Source: an uncultured Enterobacterales bacterium (lineage in GTDB: Bacteria > Pseudomonadota > Gammaproteobacteria > Enterobacterales > CALYQQ01). Taken from it: DNA of 64,000 nucleotides. A model generated the notes under the pieces. The model worked only from the letters and a program-made list of their open reading frames with translations, made no database searches and was not told the DNA's origin. Location: contig CALYQQ010000005.1 in NCBI GenBank assembly GCA_945288535.1, positions 91,371 through 155,370 of the forward strand, read 5' to 3'. The translations under genes were made by a program, and so were the position numbers. Numbering within the stretch: the stretch's first letter is position 1; each line of letters begins with the position of its first letter. Positions 20,482 through 32,987 of the stretch are shown here, piece by piece.

Positions 20482-21975
20482 TTAGCGTTTACGTCCACCT
20501 AATAAGTTGCCTAATAGGCCTCGAACCAGGCTACGTCCGACTTGTTGGCTTACCTGTTGTGTAACAGAACGCGCAATGCGCTGAAACAATCCATTATGTT
20601 TTCCTACCTGACCGTCATTTTCTCCTAATAATACTGATTCTATCGTTCCGAGCACGCCTTTATGCGTGTCATTAGCAGATTGATTATTATTGGATTGCGG
20701 TTGTTGAGCTAATATTTCAAAAGCGGAGTTACGATCAATCGTATCTGCATAATGTTTATATAAGCTTGAACTGTTTAATATATTACGACGTTCATTATCA
20801 TCTAATGGCCCCATACGTGAACCTGGTGCAATAATATATGCCCTTTCAGTCACTGAAGGCTGCCCTTTTTCATTTAAAAATGAAACAAGTGCCTCCCCTG
20901 TACCTAAATCAGCAATTATCTCTTCTGTTTTGAATTGTGGATTTTGTCGCATGGTTTGTGCAGCAACTTTTACAGCTTTTTGATCTCGTGGTGTAAAAGC
21001 ATGTAACGCGTGCTGAATTCTATTACCTAATTGACCAAGTATCTCATTTGGAATATCTAACGGATTTTGGCTAATAAAATAGATACCGACCCCTTTAGAA
21101 CGAATTAACCGAATAACTTGTATTATTTTTTCTAATAATACTTTTGATGCATTATTAAAAAGTAAATGCGCTTCATCAAAGAAAAAGACCAATTTAGGCT
21201 TTTCTATATCTCCCACTTCGGGTAATTGTTCATAAAGTTCTGAAAGTAGCCATAGAAGAAATGTCGAATATAATAGAGGGTAATTATATAATTTGTCAGC
21301 CGCTAAAATATTAACAATACCTCTTCCTTTATCATTAACTTGCATAAGATCATGAATATCGAGCATCGGTTCACCAAAAAATAAGTTTCCTTCCTGTTGC
21401 TCTATTGTCAATAGACCACGCTGAATAGCGCCAAGCGAAGTACTTGAAATATTGCCATAGTCAGAAATAAATATTTTTTTATTTTCATCAACAAATTTAA
21501 CCATGGTTTGTAAATCCTTAAGATCCAATAGCAATAAGCTACGATCATCAGCAATTTTAAAAATTAACTGTAAAACACCCGCTTGAATATCATTTAAATT
21601 AAGCAATCGAGCTAATAATAAAGGCCCCATATCAGAAATCGTTGCTCTAACAGGAATCCCTTGTTGTCTGAATACATCCCATAACGCTATTGGATTCGAT
21701 ATAGGTTGCCAATGTGTTACCTGAATGGTCTGTAAATGCGCTTGTAATTTTTCAGTCAATGTGTTTGGCTGACTAATGCCAGATAGGTCTCCCTTAACAT
21801 CCGCCATAAATACAGGTACACCTATTAATGAAAATTCTTCAGCTATTTTTTGTAATGTGACGGTTTTACCTGTTCCTGTTGCACCTGTAATCAATCCATG
21901 GCGGGTTGCCATTTGGGGCAACAAATTTAGTGATTGATTTGATGCGGTTTTTGCAATTGTTAACGGTGTTGCCAT
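20482..21975 (-). CDS. yjgR: HerA/VirB4-like ATPase, YjgR family (DUF853)
   Basis: The 497-residue protein has Walker [19 protein letters not shown] near its start and Walker B in [11 protein letters not shown] near residue 265, followed by [20 protein letters not shown]. This order is characteristic of the DUF853 HerA-like P-loop ATPases represented by E. coli YjgR. Their role is not established. The C-terminus is low-complexity and ends with the basic, Gly-rich [12 protein letters not shown], as in the family. It is transcribed alone, downstream of but well separated from glgP. Confidence 0.82.
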   Translation of the reverse strand: MATPLTIAKTASNQSLNLLPQMATRHGLITGATGTGKTVTLQKIAEEFSLIGVPVFMADVKGDLSGISQPNTLTEKLQAHLQTIQVTHWQPISNPIALWDVFRQQGIPVRATISDMGPLLLARLLNLNDIQAGVLQLIFKIADDRSLLLLDLKDLQTMVKFVDENKKIFISDYGNISSTSLGAIQRGLLTIEQQEGNLFFGEPMLDIHDLMQVNDKGRGIVNILAADKLYNYPLLYSTFLLWLLSELYEQLPEVGDIEKPKLVFFFDEAHLLFNNASKVLLEKIIQVIRLIRSKGVGIYFISQNPLDIPNEILGQLGNRIQHALHAFTPRDQKAVKVAAQTMRQNPQFKTEEIIADLGTGEALVSFLNEKGQPSVTERAYIIAPGSRMGPLDDNERRNILNSSSLYKHYADTIDRNSAFEILAQQPQSNNNQSANDTHKGVLGTIESVLLGENDGQVGKHNGLFQRIARSVTQQVSQQVGRSLVRGLLGNLLGGRKR

Positions 21976-22085
21976 TTTATTTTATCTCAAGTAACCATGG
22001 TTAGATTGAGAATAGACAAGGATTTGCTTTTTCTAAAGAAGAATAATAAAAATAATAATTGCAAAATAACACTTTATTACTTTTA

Positions 22086-22190
22086 GCGTATGCTGCTTTA
22101 TCACTAACTAGCATACGTATTATCTTCCTGTGATACTAATGAGTAGGATGACAACAAAGCGTTATACGTCGCCTTGTTGTCTTTTATTAT
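22086..22190 (+). ncRNA. Tandem hairpins with T-tail: possible plus-strand small RNA
   Basis: Between two minus-strand genes, the plus strand shows a 9-bp hairpin (GCGTATGCT 22086-22094 with AGCATACGT 22110-22118) and then a 12-position hairpin with one mismatch (GACAACAAAGCG 22150-22161 with CGCCTTGTTGTC 22170-22181) followed by TTTTATTAT. The T-tail is on the plus strand, although neither neighbour is transcribed that way. This is the shape of a small RNA with an intrinsic terminator. No good promoter was identified, so the alternative is a terminator for antisense transcription. Confidence 0.35.
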
Positions 22191-22215
22191 GCATTATTTC
22201 TTATTTTTTATTAAG

Positions 22216-24669
22216 TTATAAATTGATCGGCTTAATTTGCCAAATTTCATCTGCATACTCTTGAATGGTTCTATCAGAAGAAAAGTATCCCATATTCGCA
22301 ATATTTAATGCGGCGCGGCGAGCCCATTCATCTGGATTAGCGTAGAGTTTATCCACACGGCTTTGACAATCAACATATGAACGATAATCTGCTAATAGTT
22401 GATAATTATCGCCAAAATTTACCAGCGAATCATATAATCCGCTATATCGTTGTGGTTCTTCAGGATTAAAATAACCCGATGCAATTTGTGTTAGTGCCTT
22501 ATGTAATTCTGTATCCTTTTCATAGTAGTCTCGTGGGTTATAATGATTATCACGTAACTGATGTACTTGTGCAGCCGTGTTACCAAAAATAAACATATTT
22601 TCTTCACCCACATATTGTTTAATTTCTACGACGGCACCATCAAGCGTACCTATAGTAAGTGCGCCATTCATAGCAAATTTCATATTACTAGTTCCAGATG
22701 CCTCCGTTCCCGCTAATGAAATCTGTTCTGATAAGTCAGCTGCCGGAATAATAAGTTGTGCCAAACTAACACTATAATTAGGAATAAAAACCACTTTTAA
22801 GTAGCTATTTATACGTTGATCTTGGTTTATTATGTTTGCAACATCATTAATTAAATGAATAATTTGTTTAGCGTTAACGTAGGCAGAAGCCGCTTTTCCA
22901 GCAAATATCATAACACGCGGTATCCATTGAGCATCCGGTTTCTCAAGTATCCGATTATAGCGAGTGATAATATGCAATATATTCAGAAGTTGCCGTTTAT
23001 ATTCATGAATACGTTTAATTTGAACATCAAATAAGGATGCCGGGTTAATGACAAGATCCAACTGTTCAGCTACATAGTGTGCAAGACGTTCTTTATTTTC
23101 TCGCTTAATATCTCTTATAGATCGAATAAAACTTGGATAATTGACTCTTTCATTTAATTCGCTAAGCAGTTGTAAATTAGTTCGCCAATTTTTACCTACT
23201 GTTTTGTCGAGAAGCTTAGATAATCCTGGATTAGCTACGCCAATCCAACGACGTGGCGTAACACCATTTGTTTTATTACAAAATTTATTTGGATAAAGCA
23301 GCGCAAAATCAGCAAAGAGCGACTTTATCATTAATTCTGAGTGAAGTGCCGAAACACCATTAACTTTATGACAAACGATTACTGCTAGCCATGCCATTCT
23401 GACACGTCTACCTTGCGTTTCATCTATAATAGAAACACGACGATAAATATCATTATCTGGTAACATTTTTGAACGTACTTCGTTCAGAAAATGCTCATTA
23501 ATCTGAAAAATTATTTGTAAATGATAAGGTAATACTTTACCCATCATATCAACGGGCCAGGTTTCTAATGCTTCAGACATTAATGTATGATTAGTATAAG
23601 AGAAAACTTTAGTCACTATGTCCCATGCTTGCTGCCAACTCAAATCATGTTCATCAATTAACAAACGAATTAATTCAGGTATCGCTAAAACTGGATGTGT
23701 ATCATTAAGATGTATAGCAATATGATCTGCTAATCCATCCAACGAACCAAATTGCGTTATATGACGAGCTAAAATATCTTGCATTGTTGCTGAAACTAAA
23801 AAATATTCCTGACTTAAGCGCAAGGATCGCCCATACTCAGTCGAATCATCTGGGTAGAGAACATAAGATAATCGTTCACAAATATTTTTATCTTGAACAG
23901 CGGCAAAATAATCACCTTGATTAAATTTTCCTAAGTTAATTTCTGAACTTGCTTTAGACGACCATAATCTTAATGTATTAGTTGCATTAGTATCATAACC
24001 AGGAATAATTTGATCATAAGCACAGGCGATAGCTTCTTCCGTTTCTAACCACTTATATTTATTACCTTCTTGCTGTAGGCGACCTCCAATATGAACTTTG
24101 TAACGTACATCATTACGAGGAAATTCCCAAGAATTACCATAATCCAGCCAGGTATCGGGTGACTCAGCTTGTTGGCCATTGATAATTTGCTGTTTGAACA
24201 TGCCATATTCATAACGTAAACCATAACCTCGTCCCGGCAGAGCTAAAGTTGCCATTGAATCGAGAAAACAGGCAGCTAAGCGCCCTAATCCACCATTGCC
24301 CAATCCAGGGTCATCTTCTTCTTGCACCAAATCTTCAAGTTTAATTCCCATTTGTTCAAGTGCTTGCTTAATCTCGTCGTACAAATTGATTGACATTAAT
24401 GAGTTAGACAACGTTCTGCCAATAAGAAATTCCATTGATAAATAATAAATTTGCCGGCTATTTTGTGAATATTGGGCACGACTTGATCGCAACCATCTTT
24501 CAACCATACGATCTCGAACAGCTAAAATAACTGCATTTAACCACTCATGATTGTTAGCTATTCGAGAATCTTTACCAATGGTAAATAATAATTTATAGAC
24601 AATAGATTGTTTTAAACGATCTACACTCATCGATGGTGAGGTATATGCTAAATTTGTGTCTACCTTCAT
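22216..24669 (-). CDS. glgP: Glycogen phosphorylase
   Basis: GlgP releases glucose-1-phosphate from glycogen chain ends using pyridoxal phosphate. The 817-residue protein has the family landmarks: [44 protein letters not shown], and the PLP region [19 protein letters not shown] with the cofactor Lys. ATG 24669 (MKVDTNLA) has AGGGA eight bases upstream; an in-frame ATG at 24744 adds 25 atypical residues and lacks such a site. Last gene of the glycogen operon, about 190 bases after glgA. Confidence 0.96.
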   Translation of the reverse strand: MKVDTNLAYTSPSMSVDRLKQSIVYKLLFTIGKDSRIANNHEWLNAVILAVRDRMVERWLRSSRAQYSQNSRQIYYLSMEFLIGRTLSNSLMSINLYDEIKQALEQMGIKLEDLVQEEDDPGLGNGGLGRLAACFLDSMATLALPGRGYGLRYEYGMFKQQIINGQQAESPDTWLDYGNSWEFPRNDVRYKVHIGGRLQQEGNKYKWLETEEAIACAYDQIIPGYDTNATNTLRLWSSKASSEINLGKFNQGDYFAAVQDKNICERLSYVLYPDDSTEYGRSLRLSQEYFLVSATMQDILARHITQFGSLDGLADHIAIHLNDTHPVLAIPELIRLLIDEHDLSWQQAWDIVTKVFSYTNHTLMSEALETWPVDMMGKVLPYHLQIIFQINEHFLNEVRSKMLPDNDIYRRVSIIDETQGRRVRMAWLAVIVCHKVNGVSALHSELMIKSLFADFALLYPNKFCNKTNGVTPRRWIGVANPGLSKLLDKTVGKNWRTNLQLLSELNERVNYPSFIRSIRDIKRENKERLAHYVAEQLDLVINPASLFDVQIKRIHEYKRQLLNILHIITRYNRILEKPDAQWIPRVMIFAGKAASAYVNAKQIIHLINDVANIINQDQRINSYLKVVFIPNYSVSLAQLIIPAADLSEQISLAGTEASGTSNMKFAMNGALTIGTLDGAVVEIKQYVGEENMFIFGNTAAQVHQLRDNHYNPRDYYEKDTELHKALTQIASGYFNPEEPQRYSGLYDSLVNFGDNYQLLADYRSYVDCQSRVDKLYANPDEWARRAALNIANMGYFSSDRTIQEYADEIWQIKPINL

Positions 24670-24856
24670 AAGTTTTTCCCTAATAAAATTAGATAATAGT
24701 AAATCCAATCGATGACAAAATAGTGACGCTTTGTCAGGGAGCATTTTGTCGCGTTTACTCGAGACAAAAACAACTTGATAAATAGATAAATGCTTACAAC
24801 AACATATTTATTGTTGTATTTGAAGACAGTGTAAACAAAAAAGATGGCTTTCCATA

Positions 24857-26296
24857 TTAATAATCTATTATGTGTTGATAGAGTGCAATATAAGCTTTAG
24901 CTATGGTACGCCAACTAAAATCTTGTTGCATAGCATAGTGTTGTACTTTTTTCCATAAGATGGGATTACGCCACAGTGCGAACGCGCGCGCAATAGCAAA
25001 AGATAATTGTCTACTATCGCACTCATAAAAAACAAAGCCATTTGCGATACCTTGTTCTAAATTTTCTAATGAACAATCTGCAACCGTATCCGCTAATCCT
25101 CCTGTAAATCTTACCAGAGGTAATGTGCCATAAGCTAAACCATATAATTGTGTGAGCCCACAAGGTTCAAAGCGACTAGGTATTATCATAACATCTGCAC
25201 CAGCAATAATACGATGAGCTAACATTTCATCATATCCAAGTCTTATAGCTATATGTTGTGGATACTGTTCAGCTAAATAGCGAAATCGCGCCTCTAACCA
25301 AGACTCACCACACCCTAATAAAACTAGCTGTCCATCTTGTTCAATTAATGTAGTCAGTGCATCTACAAGCAAATCGAGGCCTTTTTGATACGTTAATCTG
25401 CTTACAACCGCAAATAAAAGTATATTTTTATCTATAGGTAAGCCAACCTCAGACTGTAATGCCGTTTTGTTCTTTACTTTACCTGTAATATGATCTGATG
25501 AATAATGAGTAATTAAATGAGTGTCAGTATTTGGATGCCAAATAGTCTGATCTACACCATTTAATATACCAGAAAATCTCATGTTATCACGACGATCACG
25601 CAGCAGTCCTTCGAAGCCATAACCTTGATAGTCTTGTGTGATCTCATTAGCATAACTAGGGCTGACAGTCGTGATTTGATCAGCATAAAATAAGCCTGCT
25701 TTTAGGTAGGAAATCTGTCCATAAAATTCTAGACCATAAATTTGATAAAAATGTTCGGGGATCCATAGTTCACGTAAATGGCTTGCATCAAACATACCAT
25801 GAAACGCCAAATTATGAATAGTAAATATTGCTTTAGCTGGATAGCATTTTGCCGCAAGATAGGCACAAGTCATACCAGCATGCCAGTCATGGGCATGAAT
25901 AATTTCTGCACGCCAAAAAGGATCTATCCCACAAGCTAACTCGCAGGCCATCCACCCTAATAGGGCAAAACGCCGATAATTATCATGATAATCATTTAAA
26001 TAATTGTCATGATACGGACTACCCTGTCGATCATATAGATAAGGTGCGTCAATAATGTAGATACCGACACCTTGATATTGACCGTAGCGTAACGCAACGT
26101 GTCCCGCAAATGTATTAACTTCCGCAATAAAATCTGTATGGGGTATACCAGCATAAATAGCAGGAAATCCTGGAATAATCAAACGTACATCTATACCTTC
26201 CAATAATTCAGCTTTGGGTAATGCCGCAGTGACATCGGCTAACCCACCAGTTTTAAGTAGAGGGGCAAGTTCAGCACAAGCATGAAGTACTTTCAT
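24857..26296 (-). CDS. glgA: Glycogen synthase (ADP-glucose dependent, GT5)
   Basis: GlgA extends alpha-1,4-glucan chains from ADP-glucose. The 479-residue protein starts [21 protein letters not shown] with the ADP-glucose binding KTGGL motif, contains [25 protein letters not shown] and, in the C-terminal Rossmann domain, [20 protein letters not shown]. The length is that of the enteric enzyme. It lies about 40 bases downstream of glgC. Confidence 0.96.
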   Translation of the reverse strand: MKVLHACAELAPLLKTGGLADVTAALPKAELLEGIDVRLIIPGFPAIYAGIPHTDFIAEVNTFAGHVALRYGQYQGVGIYIIDAPYLYDRQGSPYHDNYLNDYHDNYRRFALLGWMACELACGIDPFWRAEIIHAHDWHAGMTCAYLAAKCYPAKAIFTIHNLAFHGMFDASHLRELWIPEHFYQIYGLEFYGQISYLKAGLFYADQITTVSPSYANEITQDYQGYGFEGLLRDRRDNMRFSGILNGVDQTIWHPNTDTHLITHYSSDHITGKVKNKTALQSEVGLPIDKNILLFAVVSRLTYQKGLDLLVDALTTLIEQDGQLVLLGCGESWLEARFRYLAEQYPQHIAIRLGYDEMLAHRIIAGADVMIIPSRFEPCGLTQLYGLAYGTLPLVRFTGGLADTVADCSLENLEQGIANGFVFYECDSRQLSFAIARAFALWRNPILWKKVQHYAMQQDFSWRTIAKAYIALYQHIIDY

Positions 26297-26335
26297 TATT
26301 TTATCTCTGTTTATAATCGACTATTTGATGATCGG

Positions 26336-27613
26336 TTATAGTTTTTCCAACATAGCACGCGTGACTAATACGGTTCCTTCTTCTGAACAATAAAAGCGAC
26401 GTTTATCGTCTTCTAAATTTTCACCTATTACCATACCTTCGGGTATAATACATGCTCGATCAATAACACAATGCCGTAAACGACAATAACGTCCTATAGC
26501 GACATCGGGTAATAAAACGGAAGAGTCGATAGTGCAAAATGAATTAACCCTGATCCTTGGAAATAATACCGAATTAACTACTGTTGATCCTGAGATAATA
26601 CATCCAGCTCCAACCAATGAATTCATCGTCATTCCAGGACTGCCTGATCTATCTTGTACAAATTTTGCTGGTGGCATAGGTTCCATATAAGAACGAATAG
26701 GCCATCGTTTATCATACATATCCAATTCAGGCGTCACCGAAGCCAGATCTAAATTTGCTTGCCAATAAGCATCTAATGTACCGACATCTCGCCAATAAGG
26801 TTTACAATCTAGATTAGACATAACGCAAGAACGGGAAAAGGGATGCGACCAAGCAACGCCTTGTTTTACTGCATTTGGAATAATATCTTTGCCAAAATCA
26901 TGATTAGATTCTAATGATTTAGCATCTTCAAATAATTGTTGATATAAATAATCCTTATTAAAAACATAAACACCCATACTTGCTAAGGCCATATCAGGAC
27001 GAGACGGTATCGATGGCGGATCAGTTGGTTTTTCAATAAAATCTATTATTTGTTCATTTTCATTGATTGCCATAACGCCAAAATCTACTGCTTCTTTACG
27101 AGGAACTTCTATACATGCAACGGTACATGCCGCCCCTTTTCGCACATGATCTAAAAGCATTAATGAATAATCCATTTTATAAATATGATCGCCTGCAAGG
27201 ATCAAAATATATTCAGCATTATATCGACTAATGATATCTAAATTTTGAAAAATCGCATCTGCCGTACCTTTATACCAATCTTCACAATCGCCTCGTTGCT
27301 GTGCGGGTAATAAATCAATAAACTCATTCATATCTTCATTTAGAAATGACCATCCCCGATGAATATATTGCACCAGTGAGTGAGAATGGTATTGGGTTAA
27401 TACACCTATTCGACGAATCCCAGAATTCATGCAGTTTGACAGTGCAAAATCAATAATGCGGAATTTACCGCCAAAATGCACAGCCGGTTTAGCACGAGTT
27501 GCTGTTAAGTCCTTTAGACGCGTGCCCCTACCACCTGCAAGAATAAGTGCTGCTGAACGTTTAGGGAGTTCTTTTGCTTGTATTACGTCGTGACGAACGT
27601 TATCTGCCACCAT
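26336..27613 (-). CDS. glgC: Glucose-1-phosphate adenylyltransferase
   Basis: GlgC makes ADP-glucose from glucose-1-phosphate and ATP and is the regulated step of glycogen synthesis. The 425-residue protein has the nucleotide-binding [20 protein letters not shown], the activator-site region around [20 protein letters not shown], the catalytic [12 protein letters not shown] and a C-terminal left-handed beta-helix with hexapeptide-like repeats. Conserved basic N-terminal residues suggest the usual fructose-bisphosphate/AMP control (family knowledge). Its start overlaps glgX by 14 bases. Confidence 0.96.
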   Translation of the reverse strand: MVADNVRHDVIQAKELPKRSAALILAGGRGTRLKDLTATRAKPAVHFGGKFRIIDFALSNCMNSGIRRIGVLTQYHSHSLVQYIHRGWSFLNEDMNEFIDLLPAQQRGDCEDWYKGTADAIFQNLDIISRYNAEYILILAGDHIYKMDYSLMLLDHVRKGAACTVACIEVPRKEAVDFGVMAINENEQIIDFIEKPTDPPSIPSRPDMALASMGVYVFNKDYLYQQLFEDAKSLESNHDFGKDIIPNAVKQGVAWSHPFSRSCVMSNLDCKPYWRDVGTLDAYWQANLDLASVTPELDMYDKRWPIRSYMEPMPPAKFVQDRSGSPGMTMNSLVGAGCIISGSTVVNSVLFPRIRVNSFCTIDSSVLLPDVAIGRYCRLRHCVIDRACIIPEGMVIGENLEDDKRRFYCSEEGTVLVTRAMLEKL

Positions 27614-29630
27614 AATCTATCTCCTCAGGATGTGCTAATTTTAGTACACTAATCGTACGAGCACTGATGTACCAACCTGAATGCGCAAAGTAGATATCAT
27701 TTTCTGTAAATGGCGTTAAAATTTGCCAATGCCCTGATGGAATGTTGACCATACAACGTTCTGAGGTTGCATTTATGATAATCAACCAACAACGAGATAA
27801 TTCAATTAGCAATATACCTTCCGTTGTTTGCCACTCGCTATTCGTTAAGACCTTGCCCTGTTTATTCAACCAGCGTACATCATAATTATGGGTTTTATTA
27901 TTATATTGCCCTGTCCACCATTGATTATTATTAAGAACCTCTATTTGTTTTCTTAATGAAATCAATTTACTACAATAGTCTATTAATGCTGGATCAGCAT
28001 CAGACCAATTTAGCCAGCTGATATCGTTATCCTGACAATAAGCGTTATTATTGCCTTGCTGGCTATTCCCCCACTCATCGCCTGCACGTAACATTGGTGT
28101 ACCTTGTGCCAATAAAAGTAAAGCCAACAATGCCTTAGCACTTAGTAATCTTGCGTGATTAACGCCTTCATCGCTAGTTATTCCTTCTTGACCATGGTTA
28201 TAACTAAAATTTTCATTATGACCATCATAATTATTTTCTCCATTGGCTTGGTTGTGCTTTTCATTAAAACTCAATAAGTCTTTTAATGTAAATCCATCAT
28301 GTGACGTGATCATATTAATACTTGCCGAAGGTGTTTGGTGGTAGCGGTTAAATATGTCATCTGAAGCTGCAAATCGACGAGCTAAGATCCCTAAATTGGT
28401 TTTACCTGCTAACCAAAAAGCACGTATATCATCACGGAAACGATCATTCCATTGTGCAAATGGCCAATGAAAATGGCCTAGTTGATAACCATTTTCTCCA
28501 ATATCCCAGGGTTCACAAATCATTTTGATAGTACTTAATAAAGGATCTTGTGCAATCGCACTAAGCAAAGGAGCATTAGCAGTAAAATTAGGTGTTCGTC
28601 CGAGAACTGTCGCTAAGTCAAATCTAAATCCATCAACATGGCATTCTGTAACCCAATAGCGCAAACAGTCCATAACCAAACGTAGTGCTGCCGGATGAGT
28701 TAATTTAAGTGTATTACCACATCCTGTCCAATTTTGGTATTCACTTGACGAATTTAGCCAATAATAGCTTGGATTATCAATACCGCGTAACGATAATGTT
28801 GGACCATTACTATCTAGTTCGGCTGTGTGATTAAAAACAACATCGATAATAACTTCAATATTCGCACTATGTAACGACTTTACCATGTCACGAAATTCGG
28901 ACAATGGTGTACTTCCTGTTTGTCCTGACCAATACCGGGGTTCAACAGCAAAAGGAGCGACAACGTTATAACCCCAATAATTATGTAAGCCTAATTTACG
29001 TAGCCGAGGTTCATCAATATGATGTTGAATAGGCATAAGTTCTAATGAGGTGATACCTAACTTTGTTAAGTAATCAATCATCACAGGATGAGCTAACCCA
29101 GCATAGGTCCCCAATAACGCTTTTGGAATATCAGGATGTAATGATGTTAGGCCCCGCACATGCGCTTCATAGATAATCGTATTTTTCCAATCAATTTTTG
29201 GAGAACTATCTTGTTGCCAATCATAATCATCATGTACTACCCGACATTTCATCATGCTAGATGCATTATCCCTTTGAGTAGCATCAGTTGAGTTATCTGA
29301 CGAAAAATAAGTATCGGTCAATTTACCTTCAAGACAACGACAATAAGGATCGATCAGTAAATTATTAGGATTAAAAAACAAGCCTTTTTCTGGTTGCCAA
29401 GGACCGTAAACACGATATCCATAAAGCCAATCATCGCACCCTCCTGGTAGATAACCATGCCAAATATCACCCGTTTTTTTCGGTAATAAAAGCCTTATTT
29501 CCTGATCATTTTGAAATAAACAAAGTTCTATCTTCTCAGCATGTGCCGAATAAAGAGAAAAATTTGTGCCTTTACTATCAAAATGACTCCCTAAAGGCCC
29601 CGGTTTACCTGATACTAAATGGTATTCCAT
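27600..29630 (-). CDS. glgX: Glycogen debranching enzyme (GH13)
   Basis: GlgX hydrolyses alpha-1,6 branches of phosphorylase-limit glycogen. The 676-residue protein has an N-terminal CBM48 region ([20 protein letters not shown]), the GH13 motifs [24 protein letters not shown] with the nucleophile Asp, ICEPWDIG with the acid Glu, and [10 protein letters not shown]. It lies about 80 bases downstream of glgB and overlaps glgC. Confidence 0.95.
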   Translation of the reverse strand: MEYHLVSGKPGPLGSHFDSKGTNFSLYSAHAEKIELCLFQNDQEIRLLLPKKTGDIWHGYLPGGCDDWLYGYRVYGPWQPEKGLFFNPNNLLIDPYCRCLEGKLTDTYFSSDNSTDATQRDNASSMMKCRVVHDDYDWQQDSSPKIDWKNTIIYEAHVRGLTSLHPDIPKALLGTYAGLAHPVMIDYLTKLGITSLELMPIQHHIDEPRLRKLGLHNYWGYNVVAPFAVEPRYWSGQTGSTPLSEFRDMVKSLHSANIEVIIDVVFNHTAELDSNGPTLSLRGIDNPSYYWLNSSSEYQNWTGCGNTLKLTHPAALRLVMDCLRYWVTECHVDGFRFDLATVLGRTPNFTANAPLLSAIAQDPLLSTIKMICEPWDIGENGYQLGHFHWPFAQWNDRFRDDIRAFWLAGKTNLGILARRFAASDDIFNRYHQTPSASINMITSHDGFTLKDLLSFNEKHNQANGENNYDGHNENFSYNHGQEGITSDEGVNHARLLSAKALLALLLLAQGTPMLRAGDEWGNSQQGNNNAYCQDNDISWLNWSDADPALIDYCSKLISLRKQIEVLNNNQWWTGQYNNKTHNYDVRWLNKQGKVLTNSEWQTTEGILLIELSRCWLIIINATSERCMVNIPSGHWQILTPFTENDIYFAHSGWYISARTISVLKLAHPEEIDYGGR

Positions 29631-29709
29631 AAATTTCCCCCTTGTTTTTTTATAGCTTAGTTTTCGTTCATGTTGAGGGATCAGTTAATTCTATATTTTT
29701 CTTATTGGC

Positions 29710-31923
29710 TTATTTTTTGTCATCACAATCATTAGATAACGGTTCCCTTAACAAATAAATAGTGGCTAATGGCGGCACAGTGACATCAATTGACCATTTA
29801 TATTCGTGACTGCCAATATTCTGGCTGATAACAAAACCAAGATTGCCAACGTTGCTGCCTTGATAATAGTTTGAATCTGTATTCATAATTTCTCGGTATT
29901 CACCTTTTTGACGAATACCAATTCGATAGTGATAGTGAACAATTGGCGTAAAATTACTTATCACAATAAGTTCATTGCCAAAGCTATCTCGACGTGCAAA
30001 GACAAAAATAGAATTATTAACATCATCAACAACCAACCATTCAAAACCCTCTGGGTTATAATCTAACTGATATAAGGATGCGATTGATTGGTAACAGTGA
30101 TTTAAATCTTTTACTAACTTTTGTATTCCTTGATGCCAGCCACCATGGTTGTCGTCAAGCAAATACCAATCTAGACTATTAGCAAAATTCCATTCTCTTC
30201 CTTGTGCAAATTCATTTCCCATAAACAGTAATTTTTTACCAGGAAATGCCCACATATAGCCATAATAAGCACGTAAATTCGCAAATTTTTGCCAACTATC
30301 ACCGGGCATTTTGTCAATTAATGAACGTTTTTCGTGGACAACTTCGTCGTGAGATAATGGAAGAATAAAGTTTTCGCTGTATGCATAGAGCATGCCAAAG
30401 GTCAGCAAATTATGATGATATTTACGTTCAATAGGATCAAGTGACATATATTTTAAGGTGTCATTCATCCAGCCCATATTCCATTTATAATGAAAACCTA
30501 ATCCGTTATTTTCTGGTGGTAAAGTCACGCCAGCGTAATTCGTTGCTTCTTCTGCGATAGTAATTGCACCAGGTCGTACATTACCTATAATTTGATTTAT
30601 CTCTTGCAAAAAGGCAATAGCTTCGAGATTTTCAGTACCACCAAGATGATTAGCAACCCATTCACCTTCTTTACGATTATGATTACGGTAAATCATTGAA
30701 GAAACAGCATCAACTCGCAAACCATCAATATCAAACCGTTCAAGCCAATAAAGTGCATTACCTGTAAGATAATTAAGTACTTCATATCGGCCATAATTAT
30801 AAATTAATGTACTCCAACCAGGATGGTAGCCTTCTTTTGGATCGGCATATTCATAAAGAGGGGTTCCGTCAAATTGCACTAAACCATATGAATCCTTTGG
30901 GAAATGGCCTGGAACCCAATCAAGAATGACATTAAGGCCAGCTTTATGTGCACTTTTAATAAAATAAATAAAGTCTTCTGGTGAGCCATAGCGGCTGGTC
31001 GGGGCATACAACCCTAAAGGTTGGTACCCCCAAGAGCCATCAAAAGGATGTTCGGTTATGGGCATTAATTCTATATGCGTAAAGCCCATCTCTTTAACAT
31101 ATGGAATTAACTGTTCAGTAAGCTCACGATAACTTAACCAACTATTGTTCTCACTATGCCGTCGCCATGAACCCAAATGTACTTCATAAATGCTAATTGG
31201 TGCATTAAACCCATTTGCTTTACGTCTGGCTAAAGACATTTTCTTTTTGGTCGGTAATTGGCTAATATAAGATGCGGTATTAGGCCGTAATTCTGTTGAT
31301 AATGCGTAAGGATCACTTTTTAAACAGAGATTACCATTTGCATCAATTAATTCATATTTGTAGTATTGGCCAAACTGTAGTCTAGGTATAAATAATTCCC
31401 AAAAACCACTTTCCTGACGTCTACTCATCATATGACGTCGACCGTCCCAGTCATTAAATTCACCAACTACGGAAACGCGTTTAGCATTAGGTGCCCACAG
31501 GGTAAATGCAATACCACGGATATGATTTAGTTCTATTTGATGTGCACCTAAACGTTCATATGGGCGTAAATGCTTACCCTCTGCAAGTAACCAACCATCT
31601 AACTCTGAAAGTAACGCACCAAATGCGTAAGGATCCTCTATACGTGTCGTTTTATCTCCCCAATTAACGTCAAGTAAATAATCAAACCGTTTTTTCCTAC
31701 GGGAGATCAACCCGGCAAAAAAACCTCGTGAATCAATCTGTTGTAATTTAGCTACAACGCATTGATTACTCTGATTAATTACAGATACGGTTATTGCATT
31801 TGGCAAAAACACTCTGACTTCAAGTCCCGCTAGCGTGTTATGCATGCCAAGAACAGCAAAAGGATCATCATGATGACCTGTAATGATTTGTTCAATAATT
31901 GTTTGTTCTGGTAGCATTAACAT
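29710..31923 (-). CDS. glgB: 1,4-alpha-glucan branching enzyme (GH13)
   Basis: GlgB introduces alpha-1,6 branches into glycogen. The 737-residue protein has two N-terminal beta-sandwich regions (the second, CBM48-like, around [19 protein letters not shown]) and the catalytic barrel with [39 protein letters not shown] and [16 protein letters not shown] lies eight bases before ATG 31923; a second ATG at 31917 is possible. First gene of glgB-glgX-glgC-glgA-glgP, so the operon promoter is expected within the next few hundred bases. Confidence 0.96.
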   Translation of the reverse strand: MLMLPEQTIIEQIITGHHDDPFAVLGMHNTLAGLEVRVFLPNAITVSVINQSNQCVVAKLQQIDSRGFFAGLISRRKKRFDYLLDVNWGDKTTRIEDPYAFGALLSELDGWLLAEGKHLRPYERLGAHQIELNHIRGIAFTLWAPNAKRVSVVGEFNDWDGRRHMMSRRQESGFWELFIPRLQFGQYYKYELIDANGNLCLKSDPYALSTELRPNTASYISQLPTKKKMSLARRKANGFNAPISIYEVHLGSWRRHSENNSWLSYRELTEQLIPYVKEMGFTHIELMPITEHPFDGSWGYQPLGLYAPTSRYGSPEDFIYFIKSAHKAGLNVILDWVPGHFPKDSYGLVQFDGTPLYEYADPKEGYHPGWSTLIYNYGRYEVLNYLTGNALYWLERFDIDGLRVDAVSSMIYRNHNRKEGEWVANHLGGTENLEAIAFLQEINQIIGNVRPGAITIAEEATNYAGVTLPPENNGLGFHYKWNMGWMNDTLKYMSLDPIERKYHHNLLTFGMLYAYSENFILPLSHDEVVHEKRSLIDKMPGDSWQKFANLRAYYGYMWAFPGKKLLFMGNEFAQGREWNFANSLDWYLLDDNHGGWHQGIQKLVKDLNHCYQSIASLYQLDYNPEGFEWLVVDDVNNSIFVFARRDSFGNELIVISNFTPIVHYHYRIGIRQKGEYREIMNTDSNYYQGSNVGNLGFVISQNIGSHEYKWSIDVTVPPLATIYLLREPLSNDCDDKK

Positions 31924-32699
31924 TACTATTGTCCTTTTAGGTATAAAATGGCAATTGAATTAAAAATGACAACGAGTTTTACAAAACTACAACAAAAATA
32001 GACAAACCATTATGCAATCAAAATAAAAGAATTTATTCCTCCACATCCTGATATAAATAACCAATTTTCATGATGTTATGACATAACTTAAATTATTACT
32101 AACGTTCTTCTTTTGTATCGTATGTAGCAAAAATCTATAGCATTATAATATCTTTCATTTACACTATAATTTATGATACAGTTCAAATTTTACAGTGAAT
32201 CAACCTAAGAAGATCAACTTTCCAGCATAAATAGCAATAATTATTGCTATTGTTTCGCCTTATTCTGCTATAGATAGCAACAGATAAATACGCATCTATT
32301 TTACCTAAGTTATAGGTTTAATTTTCTATTTTGTTTTTTAAAATAAAAAAAAACAATATCAATTATATAGCGTAGAGTTTCTTTATTTATAATAAATACT
32401 ACATTAGGATAATAAAGTATCTATCTGTAAATTTTTATCACAAATAATTAACTATGGCATATTTAGTTAAGTATGTTTTAATAATGGCTTGAATACGCTA
32501 TAACATTAAAGAAATATGAGCAATTACGTGTATTATGATTATATTACAGATGAACAAACATATAATTGCATGCTATAAAAGCAAAATAACCATCAAAAAA
32601 TGTTGTGACAAAAATAGTCATAATATAAGTAGCGATTTTCTTTTTTTAAGAAAACGCGCATTGATGTGTGTATAGTGTGAGTTGACTGGGTAATTTAAG
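31924..32699. other. Intergenic region upstream of glgB
   Basis: No gene is visible. It must contain the glgB promoter. A 20-base perfect palindrome, ATAGCAATAATTATTGCTAT, sits at 32231-32250; its left half and the following TGTTT recur, altered, in the palindrome at 17632-17655. Otherwise AT-rich sequence without recognisable RNA or repeats. Confidence 0.4.
32231..32250. repeat. 20-base perfect palindrome
   Basis: ATAGCAATAATTATTGCTAT is its own reverse complement. It may be an operator or a chance product of AT-rich sequence. A related palindrome, preceded by ATAG and also followed by TTT, lies near 17635-17652. Confidence 0.5.
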
Positions 32700-32728
32700 T
32701 TAATAAAGTTATTTTATCAATGTATACT
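32700..32728 (+). promoter_or_regulatory. Candidate sigma-70 promoter upstream of ydiK
   Basis: TTAATA (32700-32705) and TATACT (32723-32728) are spaced 17 bases apart. Transcription would start near 32735, about 45 bases before a possible leader ORF and about 250 bases before ydiK. Confidence 0.45.
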
Positions 32729-32779
32729 GGTTGTTGAGAAACTGGATGGCACGGAATAGCCATAAGTAGGAGTACTAGT

Positions 32780-32806
32780 ATGTTATTAACTAAATACTAT
32801 TATTAA
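32780..32806 (+). CDS. Possible 8-residue leader peptide
   Basis: ATG at 32780 encodes MLLTKYYY and stops with TAA. AGGAG (32768-32772) is seven bases upstream, a near-ideal ribosome binding site, better than that of ydiK itself. It lies 45 bases after the predicted transcription start and about 180 bases before ydiK, in the same orientation. It could be a regulatory leader ORF with three Tyr codons at the end, or a coincidence; no known leader peptide was recognised. Confidence 0.3.
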   Translation: MLLTKYYY

Positions 32807-32987
32807 TATTTAGCGTTGATACTATTACTATAAAAGATTAGTCTATATAGTTTAACAATAACGCATAATTTATTTATAAAAAATAAAAAAATCGCCACTT
32901 ATTTGTATAAGCCTACCATTTTAAACAAACTTTAATTATTTTCATTAAATTTGTATATAACCAATTGAATTAAAATGAGAAAACAAG

